Positions 11,802 through 29,500 of a stretch of DNA of 64,000 nt are shown piece after piece (position 1 is the first letter of the stretch; each line of letters begins with the position of its first letter). Made by a program: the position numbers and the translations under genes. The notes below the pieces were generated by a model that saw only the letters and a program-made list of their open reading frames with translations, did not search any database and had not been told where the DNA came from. Location of the stretch: NCBI RefSeq assembly GCF_964204645.1, contig NC_134033.1, positions 2,167,631-2,231,630 on the forward strand, given 5' to 3'. The DNA is from Tubulanus polymorphus. Lineage: Eukaryota > Nemertea > Palaeonemertea > Tubulaniformes > Tubulanidae.

Positions 11802-12083
11802 CCCTTTCAGCGCCAACCGATTAATACCCGAATCTGCTGGAGATAATTTGAAAATCTTTAAAATTCCACCCTTATGCGGTGTATAGCGGTAATACTGCTT
11901 TAGTGTGTCTACACTGCGGTGCGATGTATCATTAGTTCCTAATATTTCACTATGCTTGACAGATACTGCCATCTTTCTTTAGATATAAAAACTAATTACT
12001 AATAACGTCAATAAACCGCAATGTACTAGCAAAAGCCATCTTCAATTTATATACTGCACTTCGGTGTAGATGCACTGAAAGGG
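11802..12083. mobile_element. piggyBac-like MITE, copy C
   Basis: A 282-bp copy with TTAA at 11798-11801 and 12084-12087, same orientation as copy A. Confidence 0.85.
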
Positions 12084-12540
12084 TTAACTTCATTTGACCT
12101 GGAGTTAAAGCTGGTTACTAAGCCTTGGTCGAGTTTTGCAAAAAAGTTTTACTCCATATACTTGATTAATTATATAATGTTTGGATTGAGTAACTGTTAT
12201 GGATAAAAAGGTAATGTTGAGGTATTGAGTCAATCATTTAAAGGGTTCCGTCTGCACTGGTGTTGTATGCATGTATGTGTCAATTCAATTACGGTGGCCT
12301 GTAACGGGTTTTTAGGGGTTTCTTCAATGTCGGGAACGGGATTAGGTCGCAGACTAATTTATTATAGGGCCAGAGTTATTGTTCGATTTAATGTCATCAG
12401 TATTTCAACTTAAATTTGAAGTATTAAATTTATTATATGCAGACCCAGTACCACAGTTGTGGCGCCTGTTGATTTTGACTCTAACATTGATTATTGGGAA
12501 ATGAACCACGGGTAGCTTGAACTGTAAACTAAAATCAATA

Positions 12541-12783
12541 CAGGGGTGGATTCAAGGGGAGGGTGCAGTGGATGTTTAGGGGTAGGTCACCTCTTCAGGT
12601 CATTAGGGGCACCCTGATGTTTAGTGCAGTAGTTTAAATTGATAATTAAAAGCTTAGATTCATAAGCTTGTTCTCTATATTTCCGCAGAAATGAGCGAAT
12701 GGTTTCCAACTAGCTTTCCTCGATGCCCTTTTAATTATATATGCCCAATTTCGGGGGTGCATCTGACCCTAGATCCGCCCCTG
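12541..12783. mobile_element. MITE with CAGGGGYGGA ends, nested in a family-3 element
   Basis: Starts CAGGGGTGGATTCAAGG and ends CCTAGATCCGCCCCTG, imperfect inverse ends, 243 bp. It shares the internal AGGGGTAGGYC...GGCACCCTGATG block with about 17359-17621 and the ends with 38225-38523. It sits inside a family-3 MITE whose halves are at about 12444-12540 and 12784-12798. Confidence 0.65.
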
Positions 12784-13113
12784 GGTCACAACTGTGGAAC
12801 AGAAAATCTCGAGTAACCGGTCGTCAGTTTTACAAAGCCATCTGAAACCGCAGAACTAGTCAAAAAGCAGTTCAAATATTATTTGATCCTCCTCTAGACC
12901 CCAGGAATCCATTCCTCTATCAGAAGCATATGAAAAAGCATAAAAACGTTCTTTTTGCTCCACACTTTCATGAATATGCAAATCAAATATTTTAACAAAC
13001 CGAGCTGTGATCATTTGTAATATGTGTCAAAAATAAAAGTTATATTTTCCTTAAACATCGATTGTTTTTTCTCATATCAGTGGAGAGTGATAATAAGCAG
13101 ATGCTAGTCCTCT

Positions 13114-13253
13114 GGGGCCAGTTGCATAGTCATGGCTTAGACTTAAGACCAGTCTAAGACCAACTTAGTTCTATAGCTAATCTAACAACTTAAGACCAGT
13201 CTTAAGATTTAAGACCACTTTCGGACTTAAGTCACGACTGTGCAACTGGCCTC
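13114..13253. mobile_element. Palindromic MITE, family 1 (reference copy)
   Basis: A 140-bp copy with clean ends: GGGGCCAGTTGCATAGTC and GACTGTGCAACTGGCCTC. The middle holds CTTAAGACCAGTCTAAGACC and its near inverse. Confidence 0.9.
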
Positions 13254-13254
13254 T

Positions 13255-13990
13255 GGTTGTTTACAGCATGCGGGCAACAGTTCAAAGGCTGTGGTCCAGT
13301 TAGTGAGGTTAAATGAACAATCCAATACGGTTCGTCTTAGGAAAACAAGATCACTGCTAATTGACAAGCGGGTTCGAGTCCTGTTGGCTGCTTACAGCAT
13401 GCGGGCAACTATTATAAACCGCTGTGTTCCCCTTGTAAGGTTAAATGAATAATCCACAGTTAGTCTTAGGAAAACAAGATTACTGCTAATTGACAAGCGG
13501 GTTCGAGTCCTGTCGGCTGCTTACAGCTTGCGGGCAACACTTCTAAAAGGCTGTGTTCCCATTATAAGGTTAAATGAATAATCTAATAGGGTTAGTCTTA
13601 GGAAAACAAGATCATTGCTGAGTGAGGCATGCAAGAATCCTGTGCAACGCTTCAAGGCTACCGTCCAGTCCTTTAAATGAACAATCCAAAGGGTTAGTTT
13701 AGGGGAAACAAGATCATTGCTGATTGACCGGCGGGTTCTAGTCCTGGGCTAAGTTCCATAGATGTGGAAGGAAGATAATCCGTGGAAACATTTTGAAATT
13801 CATCAGTTATAACCATGGTTTCTCATTGTAACTATGGTGGTTGTCGCCCAGATTTAGGATTTGCCCCCAGGGATAACTTTGATACTCGGTCTATAAAACC
13901 GGGCCCTGGTGACTGCTTACAGCGTGCGGGTAACACTTCAAAAGCCGAGGTTTCGTCGCGAGATTAAACGAACAAATATGGTTAGTCTTG
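13255..13990 (+). repeat. Tandem array of ~130-bp units with a Pol III B-box-like motif
   Basis: Five to six diverged units. Each unit holds a TTACAGCATGCGGGCAAC-like start, a GGTTAAATGAACAATCCAA segment, GTCTTAGGAAAACAAGATC, and GACAAGCGGGTTCGAGTCC. The last contains GGTTCGAGTCC, which fits the tRNA B-box consensus exactly in the first units and decays in later ones. No full tRNA fold is seen. Confidence 0.75.
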
Positions 13991-14363
13991 GGGAACCAAA
14001 GATCTGAATCACAAACCAAAAACGAACGCTTAATTTACCGACAATATTATACAAATTATTTTATTTCGTATAAATAAACATTCAAATGAAGTTGATAGTC
14101 ATATTTACAATGAAGAAATGCATATTAGCTCTTTCAGTGCGATGTCAAATTCAATGATGTCGTTTGCCTTTACGCCGCGGTGCGGTGTATTTAGTGTAAG
14201 CATGATCATGATTTTGAAATGAGTAATGTAATGTACAGTGTAGATAGGCAGCGGCCTTTTTTAATTCAGCAGAAATGAGAAACAAGGTATCATTTTTAGC
14301 CTAAACTTAACTTTTAGCCTTTGAGGCTTTTGGCCTTACAGACATAACTGCTGTACAAATAAT

Positions 14364-14369
14364 TTTATT
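14364..14369 (-). terminator. Candidate poly(A) signal of TAF6
   Basis: TTTATT on the plus strand (AATAAA on the minus strand), 91 bp downstream of the TAF6 stop codon. Confidence 0.5.
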
Positions 14370-14459
14370 CCGTACAAATAACCTTTCGAGTTTATTCTCA
14401 TTTTTAAAACGGAAGAAATGCATTTCAACGAGCCGCAAAATAAATCGATTCACGAATTA

Positions 14460-20737
<6,278 letters not shown>

Positions 20738-21696
20738 CAATACAGCCTATAATTTTTGGAATTTTAACCGATAGAAATGTCGACTAAACTGATCTCGATT
20801 CAATCACAAAAACAGTCTCGATACTTCAAACGACATCGAGGGTCGACGAGCTATTCAAAAATTGCGAAAATGCTCAAATTTTGAAATTTTTGTTTTACAT
20901 GGACGCGGCCATCTTTAGGTCACGTGACTCGTAGTTCGGCTTTTTGTCGCCGAAGGGGTACTCGACCCGATCGAGGGACAATTGGGCAAAAATTCCACCT
21001 TGAGGGATTCTTTTTTGAGTATCGTAAATAAATTTGGGAGGGAGGCCACGTGCTAATCACTATCTATTCTAAAAGTGAAAGGCTCGGTGCCCGATGGATA
21101 GAAAAGAACTGGATGGGTTCGAATCCCAGAACCGTGTTTATTTTATCCATCGACTTTCACTCGAAAATACGCAAAATACAGATAATACGAGAGCTTTGTA
21201 ATGTTTTTATTCCATTCCGATCGAATACAACGTTTTAATTCGATAGAAAGTTGTAAATAACATTGGTGGAATGAATTTGCTGTCAAAAATCGATGGTTGC
21301 TACATAAACAACATGGCCGCCGTCTTACTGAAATCGACTTCAGTCCACTGAAGATTTAATTCGCCCAGTTTTATAGGAGGTATGTGTCTTCTTAATGTGA
21401 AGCATCCAGAAATAAGGAAATTTGAATGAAAGCAATACAATTTTAATTATTTCTGTTTTTTTCTTCTAGTTTGTAGATAGAAGGCCCAAAAGCCAAGCCA
21501 ACTCCAAGTTCGTTGCACAGACTGACATGACAGACAGATTTAATTTGTCCTCCAAAAACAAGAACTAAGAGTAGGAAGAGAGAAGAAGGCAAAAGAGCAA
21601 GGCAAAAAGAAGAAAAGGCTGAATTAAAGCCAAAACACATTCACAACATTGAGATAATATTCAATCTGCCTCTGTCTAAAAGGCGTAGTTCAGTTG
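20738..21696. promoter_or_regulatory. Likely bidirectional promoter of TAF6 and the CAP-Gly gene
   Basis: About 960 bp between two divergent first coding exons. It contains GTCACGTGAC, a perfect E-box palindrome (20919-20928), next to a YY1-like GCGGCCATCTTT (about 20905-20916), and a second ATGGCCGCC-type site near 21313. A tRNA-like stretch (about 21075-21130, with GGTTCGAATCCC) also lies here. The CAP-Gly coding start may be preceded by a non-coding exon, since TTCAG ends at 21693. Confidence 0.5.
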
Positions 21697-24600
21697 ATGA
21701 TGGTTCTGTTTATAAATGTGAATATTGGACAGCGAGTTGAAGTGAAATTGCCGTCGGGGATTTTCAAAGGGACCGTTCGCTTCAAAGGTTCGATCGTTAC
21801 CAAACCGGGAGAATGGGTCGGAATCGAACTCGATCAACCAGGTATTCATTCCAAACAACCCGTGTATCGTCTGCTATTGATCTATGCATGTTTAAATTGA
21901 GCTCGAACCAGTCTGGACCCTGCACCCCTACTAGACATTCAACGCTTAATCAACATTCTTCCAATTTGTGATCGTCCACACTTCACATGTGTTCAGTGCT
22001 TCATCTGAGACATTTCTAATTGAAAATGAACTACAAACACCAGACATTAGACATTTTATCAGCTCACTCTCAAAAACTGATCGTCCACACTTCACATGTG
22101 TTCAGTGCTTCATCTGAGACATTTCTAATTGAAAATGAACTACAAACACCAGATATTCAACATTTTATCTGCACACTTTCAAAAACTGATCGTCCACACT
22201 TCACATGTGTTCAGAACTTCACCTGAGACATTTCTAATTGAAAATGAACTACAAACGCAAGACATTAGACATTTAATCAGCACACTTTCTAAAAATGTGT
22301 TCAGTGCTTCACCTGAGACATTTTTAATTGAAAATGAACTACAAACACCAGATATTAGACATTTTATCAGCACACTTTCAAAAACTGATCGTCCACACTT
22401 CACATGTGTTCAGAACTTCACCTGAGACATTTCTAATTGAAAATGAACTACAAACACAAGACATTAGACATTTAATCAGCACACTTTCTAAAAATGTGTT
22501 CAGTGCTTCACCTGAGACATTTTTAATTGAAAATGAAATACAAACACCAGATATTAGACATTTTATCAGCAAACTTTCACAAACTGATCGTCCACACTTC
22601 ACATGTGTTCAGAACTTCACCTGAGACATTTTTATTGAAAATGAACTACAAACACCAGATATTAGACATTTAATCAGCACACTTTCTAAAAATGTGTTCA
22701 GTGCTTCACCTGAGACATTTTTAATTGAAAATGAACTACAAACACCAGATATTAGACATTTTATCAGCAAACTTTCACAAACTGATCGTCCACACTTCAC
22801 ATGTGTTCACTTCTTCACCTGAGACATTTCTAATTGAAAATGAACACTTTCAAAAAGAGAAGTTTGTATTTTGCGCAAGTGAATGTCTATAAAGGGGTTC
22901 TAGATTGATAACTCTGTATAAACACGCTTTCTGTCAGTAAATGATCATAATTTAATATCGTGAGGTTATTATCTATTTTAGTTGGTACTCACAACGGTTG
23001 TTATATCGGTCGCCGGTATTTCCAGTGTCCAGACAGACACGGAGTATTCGTATCGGCGAATCAAGTTCGATTCATTCGTCTCAAGCGAAGGTAACTAAAT
23101 CTTTACGAAGACATCGATTCACAGAATAATACCTAGCAGGGGCCGGTTCCATAGACAGGGCTTAGACTTAAGACCGGTCTAAGACGAACTAAGTTCTATA
23201 GCCAATCTAACAACTTAAGACCAGTCTAAGACAAACTTAGTTCTATAACCAATCTAACAACTTATGACCAGTCTAAGATCATTTTAGTTCTATAGCCAAT
23301 CTAACAACTAAAGACCAGTCTTAAACCGGCCCCTGAACAGGGATGAGATGGTTGTGAATAGTGCCAAAAGTTCTGCAAAGTAAATTTTTGTGTTAAGAAT
23401 GTGAAAATCTTTGGAAAAATCTTTTCATTTCAAATTGATCCCTTGATATTTACCTGACCTTGACAAAATAGTCCATGGATTAGAAATATAAATCATGAGA
23501 TATCCAAATAGGGTTCTTACAGATCAGGGAATCCTAAATTCCCTGATATTTCCCTGATGCTTGACCAAAACTTGCCTGATTAAATTATAAGATATCCTCA
23601 GTGAGGGCTGTTTCTTATCAAGAGGTTCCTTGTGTCACTCGTCACCAGCAAGAACAACAAGACACCAAAAATTCAAATTCCCTGATTAAATTATAAGATG
23701 TCCTCAGTGAGGGCTGTTTCTTATCAAGAGGTTCCTTGTGTCACTCGTCACCAGCAAGAACAACAAGACACCAAAAATTCAAATTCCCTGATTAAATTAT
23801 AAGATGTCCTCAGTGAGGGCTGTTTCTTATCAAGAGGTTCCTTGTGTCACTCGTCACCAGCAAGAACAACAAGACACCAAAAATTCAAATTCCCTGATTA
23901 AATTATAAGATATCCTCAGTGAGGGCTGTTTCTTATCAAGAGGTTCCTTGTGTCACTCGTCACCAGCAAGAACAACAAGACACCAAAAATTCAAATTCCC
24001 TGATTAAATTATAAGATATCCTCAGTGAGGGCTGTTTCTTATCAAGAGGTTCCTTGTGTCACTCTTCATCAGCAAAAGTTTAAATTAAAATCTATCTATT
24101 CAAGAAAGGATCTAATATTCCCTGCAGGGAAAATAAATCCGGAATCTGGTAATTACTGGTAATTATTTCAATTTTACAGACTTTTCAATAGTTACCGAAG
24201 TGTCAATCAATCAACAGTTGATTCAACGTTGTTCAATAGTATAAAAGGTAAGTGTTCGCCCGAAATTTTTAGCGGAATTAAAAAATTAACTACTTTAATT
24301 ACAAATGAACTTTTTTTAATAAGATGAAGCGATGCAAAACGCTGAACGAAATCGAAAGTCGAAATCAACTGAAGATTTATCCGGTGAGTACGAAAACTCC
24401 ATTGCCGCAGCAGCCTTTGTGGGTCCTCGTTCTCGGATACTTTCCGGCGGAATAGGGAGATCGTATTCTGGTCAAAACGAAACGCACCAGAAGAGAATCC
24501 TGGAATCAGTAGAGATCGCTCGAAACCTGATTTAGTCGGATGAACATTTTGTTAATCCTAAGTTGCCGCAGTAGGCTTTGTGGGTCCTCAGTCTTGATTA

Positions 24601-25090
24601 TAAATATTTCGACTGCAGTTTCGAGTTTAGATCCGTTTTTACTAACAACAAGTCAATTCGTTTAGACTGACAAAATTTCTCCATTTCAATAAACTCCTTT
24701 AGTCAATTCACTATTGTTTGATTTTCACTTTCTGTTTGATTTTTTTTTCTAGTAGTCGGAACGGAGTGTGATCCGTGGATGACTCAGAGCAGACGTTACC
24801 CGCGTCTGCAGGCGATCAGTAAAATGATCCCCGCGGCGACGATGGTGCGCCCGCGAACCACTCAATCGCTGTGTTACAGTTACCGCTCGACGCCCGTACA
24901 CGCGGAATACTGGCAGGACGTCGAACAATTCAACCCGAGTCCGACCATACCGAAAACGCACATGCCGCATTCCGCGCAGAAACGTCTCGTCCGCCTCGGC
25001 TGGGGTGAAGGTCATCTAATACGCGAGCACACGGTGAATACGTATCGCGAAACGGTTAAAAGACATCGGTGGAACGACGTTACCATCTGA
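21697..25090 (+). CDS. CAP-Gly domain protein of unknown specific function
   Basis: Coding exons 21697-21841, 22982-23090, 24180-24247, 24324-24383 and 24753-25090 join in frame to 239 residues. Residues about 7-84 form a single CAP-Gly domain (GQRVEVKLPSGIFKGTVRFKG; GEWVGIELDQP; GRRYFQCPDRHGVFVSANQV), a fold that binds tubulin or EB1 C-termini. The usual GKNDG signature is replaced by GTHNG at residues 50-54. Residues 85-127 are Ser/Asn-rich. The last exon encodes a basic, Tyr/Trp-containing region (SRRYPRLQAISKMIP; STPVHAEYWQDVEQFNPSP; RETVKRHRWNDV) with no motif I can name, although its density and GC content show it is coding. Exon 5 has tandem acceptors (TAGTAG), so residue number may vary by one Val. 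A microtubule-associated role is inferred from the domain alone. Confidence 0.85.
21935..22845. repeat. ~100/200-bp satellite-like tandem repeat
   Basis: Intron 1 of the CAP-Gly gene is filled with units built around GATCGTCCACACTTCACATG and ACATTTCTAATTGAAAATGA. The first units are about 108 bp apart, then a higher-order repeat of about 199 bp takes over (22187, 22386, 22585, 22785). ORFs on both strands are repeat artefacts. Confidence 0.9.
23139..23333. mobile_element. Palindromic MITE, family 1, internally amplified
   Basis: GGGGCCGGTTCCATAG at the left, TTAAACCGGCCCC at the right, and three copies of the CTTAGTTCTATARCCAATCT module in between. In intron 2 of the CAP-Gly gene. Confidence 0.8.
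23585..24070. repeat. ~106-bp tandem repeat, 4.5 units
   Basis: Nearly identical units containing CCTCAGTGAGGGCTGTTTCT, GGTTCCTTGTGTCACTCGTC and ACCAGCAAGAACAACAAGAC, in intron 2 of the CAP-Gly gene. High identity suggests recent expansion. Confidence 0.93.
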
Positions 25091-26258
25091 GAAATACAAC
25101 CATCTGTTACTGTAACTAGTTACAATACAGCGATCTGTTGTAACTAGTTACAATACATCAATATGTTGTAACTAGTTACAATACATCAATATGTTGCTGT
25201 AACTTGTCCCAATACATCAATCTGTTGTTGTAACTAGTTACAATAAATCCATCTATTGATGTAACTAGTTACAATAAATCAACATGTAGAAACTAGTTAC
25301 AATTTATCCATCTGTTGTTACTAGGTATAATACATCAATCTTCTGTAACTAGTTACAATACATTAGGATTCCATGTTCTACTGTAACTAGTTACAATACA
25401 TTAGGATTCCATGTTCTACTGTAACTCTAATAATACTAATGTAAGCAGTCATAACGAGATACAGTTCATCCGATGTAACTAGTACATTTATTCACAGTAA
25501 CTAGTTACAATACATCTGTCCGTAGTAACTTGTTACAATACAGCCATTGGCTGCGATTACTCATACATTCGTCAAGAGATTTATTTCCATGTGGTGCCTT
25601 GTATTTTTTTTCCTCATTTTTGAGAAACTTTACGTTCGTAAAACGGATTAAATCCAGAAATAATGACCATAATAACGATTATGAAATGTTAGCATAAGTT
25701 AATAATTTTATTCATCATTCATTTACACGGTAAAACTCATGTTTTTGAAATGCGTGCACTTTTTACGAAAAAAGATCTGTGATATAAATAGTAATGTTCG
25801 ATTGAAAATAATAAATAAATTCAATATTTCGTTAAGTTACGCCACACGGCTTGCCTTGATATGATTTTCAAGACAAATTTATCGACGCCTGCATTTAAGA
25901 GTAAAATTCTAGGATCGATCCACTCGGGAGACTGAGCGCAAAGGAACACGTGATCTGGTCGAAAATTTCTTGTGACCTTTCGAAAAAGTCGCCTGGGAAT
26001 TCCATTAAAATACACTGAAATTAGAGAATTTTCCAGACCTTGCTGTTAACAGTACACGCTCCAGTCAACCCTGAAACTCGCCTAACTCCGTTAAGTCACA
26101 AGTCCGAATTCGCCAAGTTTACAAATCCTCCGAATAAATGAGCCGTTAATCTCTACGCGGAGTCCTCTATAAACGAGCCGTTTAAAGTTTTAAATTTGAA
26201 TTTTCGTCCGAAATGTGGTGAGATTTTCTCCTCTCACTCGTCGCCAGAAGCGGACGGA
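25091..26258. other. Convergent 3' regions of the CAP-Gly gene and RNF7
   Basis: After the minisatellite there is about 700 bp of AT-rich sequence with no ORF of interest. TTTATT at 25707-25712 is a possible minus-strand poly(A) signal for RNF7. Confidence 0.5.
25095..25560. repeat. ~30-bp minisatellite with TAACTAGTTA palindrome
   Basis: About 14 units of GTAACTAGTTACAATACATC with a variable 8-10 nt spacer begin directly after the CAP-Gly stop codon. They therefore probably form part of its 3' UTR. AATAAA hexamers occur inside (25252-25257 and the next unit). Confidence 0.85.
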
Positions 26259-27775
26259 TTATTTCCCGATGCGTTGCACGACCCATTCCTGTTGACACAA
26301 CGGACACCGATTGTTCTGTTTCACCCACAACGACATACAACAATTGTGAAACGAATGATTGCACTCTCCCCAAACAACTGGAAAAAAAAGTACGAAAATC
26401 GATAAAAATCAAATCAAATTCCCAAAACCCAGGCTTAATTAAATACAATTCTGGATCCGGTTCCATAGTTGTTGTGGGTTAGAGTTAACTCTGAGTTAAA
26501 ATTAGTTCATTTTCAATGAGTTAACTGAGATAACCGGCGGATAAATACCACAGTAACAATGAACAGTTAATTATCACTACGTCAACTATCCACTGGTTAA
26601 CTCTAACCTTGGAATTCAGGACCCAGTTCCACAGTTGTGAGTTAGAGTTAACTCTGAGTTTAAATTAGTTCATTTTCGATGAGTTAACTCGGGTCAAATT
26701 TTAACTCCGAACTGTGGAACCTGGCCCTGGGGCTGCAGTTGCTCACAAGTTGGTTAGAGTTAACCGGTGGATAGTTGACATAGTGGCGCACAATAGTTCA
26801 TTGTTCCTACGGTACTAATCCACCGGTTGTCCATAACCAACTTCTGATCAACTGGTTCCACGAGTAGAGAGTATTTTGGTATAAGAAATCTTCCATTATT
26901 GACGCGATTTTATACAATTCTTCTCTAGATACGAGATCCAACATAGAATCCCACACCGCATCGAAGTTACGACGAACTTCATTCAGGGCACCAGAAAATC
27001 TGCTCCTTTTAACCGATGGTTCTTTATGTATATAGGCCTACAGCAGAACCTCGTTACAACGAACTTCAGGAGTCCAGAACAGGTTTGTTGTAAGCGATAG
27101 TTTTTTGTATTTCTTATTTGGGACGAAATTGATTATTTTTAACGACCAATGTCGAAATAACGAGGTTCACTGTGATGTAAATTAAACATCTTTTAACATC
27201 TTCAAACTTTTCTGCTGAGGCAAAACTGGAAATTTTTTGCTTGTATCCATAAGAAGTTTCATCATTGTATTCTCAATGATGAATTTGAGGCATTTTTCTT
27301 CACAGAAAAAAGGTTCTGCTTACCGACGCAATCTTCATGTTTATTTTCAGCCTGACATCTCAAACACGCATCTGAATTGAAAAAAAAACGAAAGAAATGT
27401 ATATTATCAATTATTGAAGTAACTTTCGAAACAAGCTTCGGCGCTATTGCACTTTAGTACCCCCTCCCAAAAATTTTCATTTCTGTATATTATCAATTAG
27501 GGAGGTATGTAGAGTCAAAATAAGTTACTTTTGACGAAAAAATTTTTACAAGTCAAAAAAGACAAAATTCTGATTCTTTACGCCCCGTAGCCGTAGGGGT
27601 CGCCTTTAATCCCATTCTAACGTATTTATTTACCCATAACTTGAACTCTACAGATAGCACACGTATCACATTCGACATCCCAGCTCCACATAGCCACCGC
27701 GTTCCATTTCTTCAACGTAAACATCTTTTCGGGTCGTTGAGAATTCTCTCTGTCCAGTTCCATGTCTTCCGCCAT
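26259..27775 (-). CDS. RNF7: RING-box protein 2 (RNF7/RBX2/SAG), cullin-RING ligase subunit
   Basis: Exons 27775-27634, 27371-27324 and 26377-26259 on the minus strand give 102 residues (human 113). After a short, variable N-terminus ([19 protein letters not shown]) the protein follows vertebrate RNF7 almost exactly. It has [20 protein letters not shown], then the RING-H2 zinc ligands in [32 protein letters not shown] and [11 protein letters not shown], and ends VVQRIGK. All ligand Cys and His residues are present. RBX2 recruits E2 enzymes to cullin-5 and promotes cullin neddylation. The start ATG lies in TCAAAATGGCGG, a YY1-like promoter/start context. Both introns are short; intron 2 contains family-3 and family-4 MITEs. 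Confidence 0.97.
26619..26726. mobile_element. Palindromic MITE, family 3
   Basis: A 108-bp copy (GGACCCAGTTCCACAG ... CTGTGGAACCTGGCCC) in RNF7 intron 2. It is followed directly by a family-4 copy to about 26866 that contains GTTAACCGGTGGATAG and its inverse. Confidence 0.8.
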
Positions 27776-29440
27776 TTTGAACAATGAACGTCATGTGATC
27801 ATAATTAATATGTTGAAACAAAGTCAATAGATTCGAAACATATATATCGAAAATCTAAAATTTGTTGCATTTTGAAAAAAAGAAAAACTAACTCTAAGCA
27901 TTAGTCATAGATATTTTATATAGATTAAAATCTACTCAATTGTGTAGACTGGTTACCTGTGTGGGACAGGCAACTAGTCTACTCAAATGGGTTCAATAAA
28001 CTGTGAATTGTATTGATGTGCGAACGAGTGGTTTCGAATCCCGATTATTGTGAGTGAAAACTGTGCGCGCACAGGCCTGCGGTTTCGGCACAGTCCAGCG
28101 AACATAATGAATGACCAACGATACGTGCAGAAACACGATTTTCACATATTTTTACATTTCATATCAATTGTCTTGATTTTTTAACGTTGATATTTTTCTT
28201 TTTGAATGAGCTTTCGCACTCAAACACTTGATCCTAAGACGGGGTAATGTTTCGATTAGATCCACAAAATACAAAATACAGACCTGGATTCAGAGTCAAA
28301 TTATTTCTCAAAAGATATGGATAAGTTATGTGGAACTGCAGGGGCGGATCCAGGGGGATGGGTAGACGGTATTGGAAGGAAATTTAAGGGCACCTTTGCG
28401 ATCTTAGGGCACGCCCAGTATCCAGGTCAATGCGAGCGCCGAAGGCGCGAAGTGCATAGAGGGGGGTCTGGGGACCCACCCCCAGAAAATTTTGAAAATA
28501 TGGTACCATTTGAAGACTTTTAGAGGGCTTCTAGAGGCTAGCAGAGCAATCCAGAATAAACGAATTCGAGACAAGATTTCAACAGATGCGGATAAAAAAT
28601 GAAACTGGCGAACCCATGAAAGAATGGTTGTCGCCAACTTCGCCTAGTGCCCCTATAATTTTTAAAAGTGCCCCTTAACAATTATACAGAATACGACTAA
28701 GTGCCCCTTCATTGTTAACAATCGGCAAAAATTGCCTCGTCTTCACATTTATCCTTATGTCGTGTGCCATCTTCCAAACCAAAAGTGCCCCTAAAATTTT
28801 AAAAATTAGGCAAAAAAGTGCCCTTTTCTTCAACATCTTCCGCGTATAGTGCCCTCTTCTAAAGTACGAGTTCCCCTTTAGCCCTCCCTGAAAAGGCGAG
28901 GACAAGGTGCCCTCATCTAAAGCATGAGTGCCCCTTGCAAAAGGAAAGTGCCCTTTTTAATTTAAAAAAATCGTATTTAAAGCGCGGTTCCAATCGCGTC
29001 GTACTGAGGGTCTAAAAACGATCGCGTGGTTAATCGGACATTCAGAAAACCGGGTAGAATGCGTCGTGAAAGGCGCAAAATATATTTCATGCTTTCATAC
29101 AACGAATCGATCGCTTGACCACGCGCAGCAGACGTGCCCAAAATTGTACTGCATTAACAAAGGCATATTATTTATGTACGTCTGTTAAGATCTGATGCCG
29201 CATTACGAATCGCCACGCGTACCGTTTAAAACAATGTTTCCGAAATACTGAATTCACGAAATCGTGGCCGGCATTTATTATGCGCACTAGCCGTAACGAC
29301 TAAACCCCTAAATCACCAAGGGGATTTCGCATTGAAAGCGCACGCGTGTTCCTGCAAGTCCGTAGATTTTATATAAAAGAAATGCTATGACCATTCGAAC
29401 TTGTACATAAAACAATCCAGCTCGCCCTCGCGTCGCCGGC
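27776..29440. other. Intergenic region between RNF7 and EF-1alpha copy 1 (divergent)
   Basis: Holds a small palindrome GTAGACTGGTTACCTG / CAGGCAACTAGTCTAC (27944-27983). A CAGGGGCGGATCCAGGGGG-ended degenerate element starts near 28338 and is followed by repeated AGTGCCCC motifs up to about 28955. The EF-1alpha promoter follows. ORFs at 28317-28905 overlap the degenerate element and are not genes. Confidence 0.55.
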
Positions 29441-29500
29441 CTTTCTGGATCTGACCATCGCAGCGAGAACACCTACAAGTCGTCTGTCAACGATCAAAAG
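29405..29500 (+). promoter_or_regulatory. EF-1alpha copy 1 core promoter and 5'-UTR exon
   Basis: A TATA-like ACATAAAAC (about 29405-29413) lies about 30 bp upstream of CCTTTCT (29440-29446). CCTTTCT fits the TCT initiator / 5'-TOP start used by translation-machinery genes, so transcription would start at C29441. A GTAAAT donor ends the exon at 29500. The next exon begins at 30564, 9 nt before the ATG. Confidence 0.65.

Larger units (their letters stand above)
11696..14459. other. Intergenic region between BLZF1 and TAF6 (tail to tail)
   Basis: No gene seen. It contains piggyBac-like MITE copy C, a family-3 MITE interrupted by a CAGGGGCGGA-ended element, a complete family-1 MITE, a tandem array of about 130-bp units (13255-13990), and a diverged piece of the piggyBac-like family at about 14120-14270. 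Confidence 0.6.

Noticed and set aside
21075-21130. tRNA gene near GGTTCGAATCCC
   Set aside because: Only the T-arm-like hairpin is convincing; D arm and acceptor stem do not pair.
22020-22800. Six ORFs of 63-98 codons on both strands
   Set aside because: All are frames through the 100/200-bp tandem repeat in the CAP-Gly gene intron 1.
24332-24535. 67-codon ORF extending CAP-Gly exon 4
   Set aside because: Exon 4 has a strong GTGAGT donor at 24384; the extension is read-through of the intron, although an intron-retention isoform cannot be excluded.
28317-28905. Short ORFs around the AGTGCCCC repeats
   Set aside because: They overlap a degenerate CAGGGGCGGA-ended element and have no coding character.
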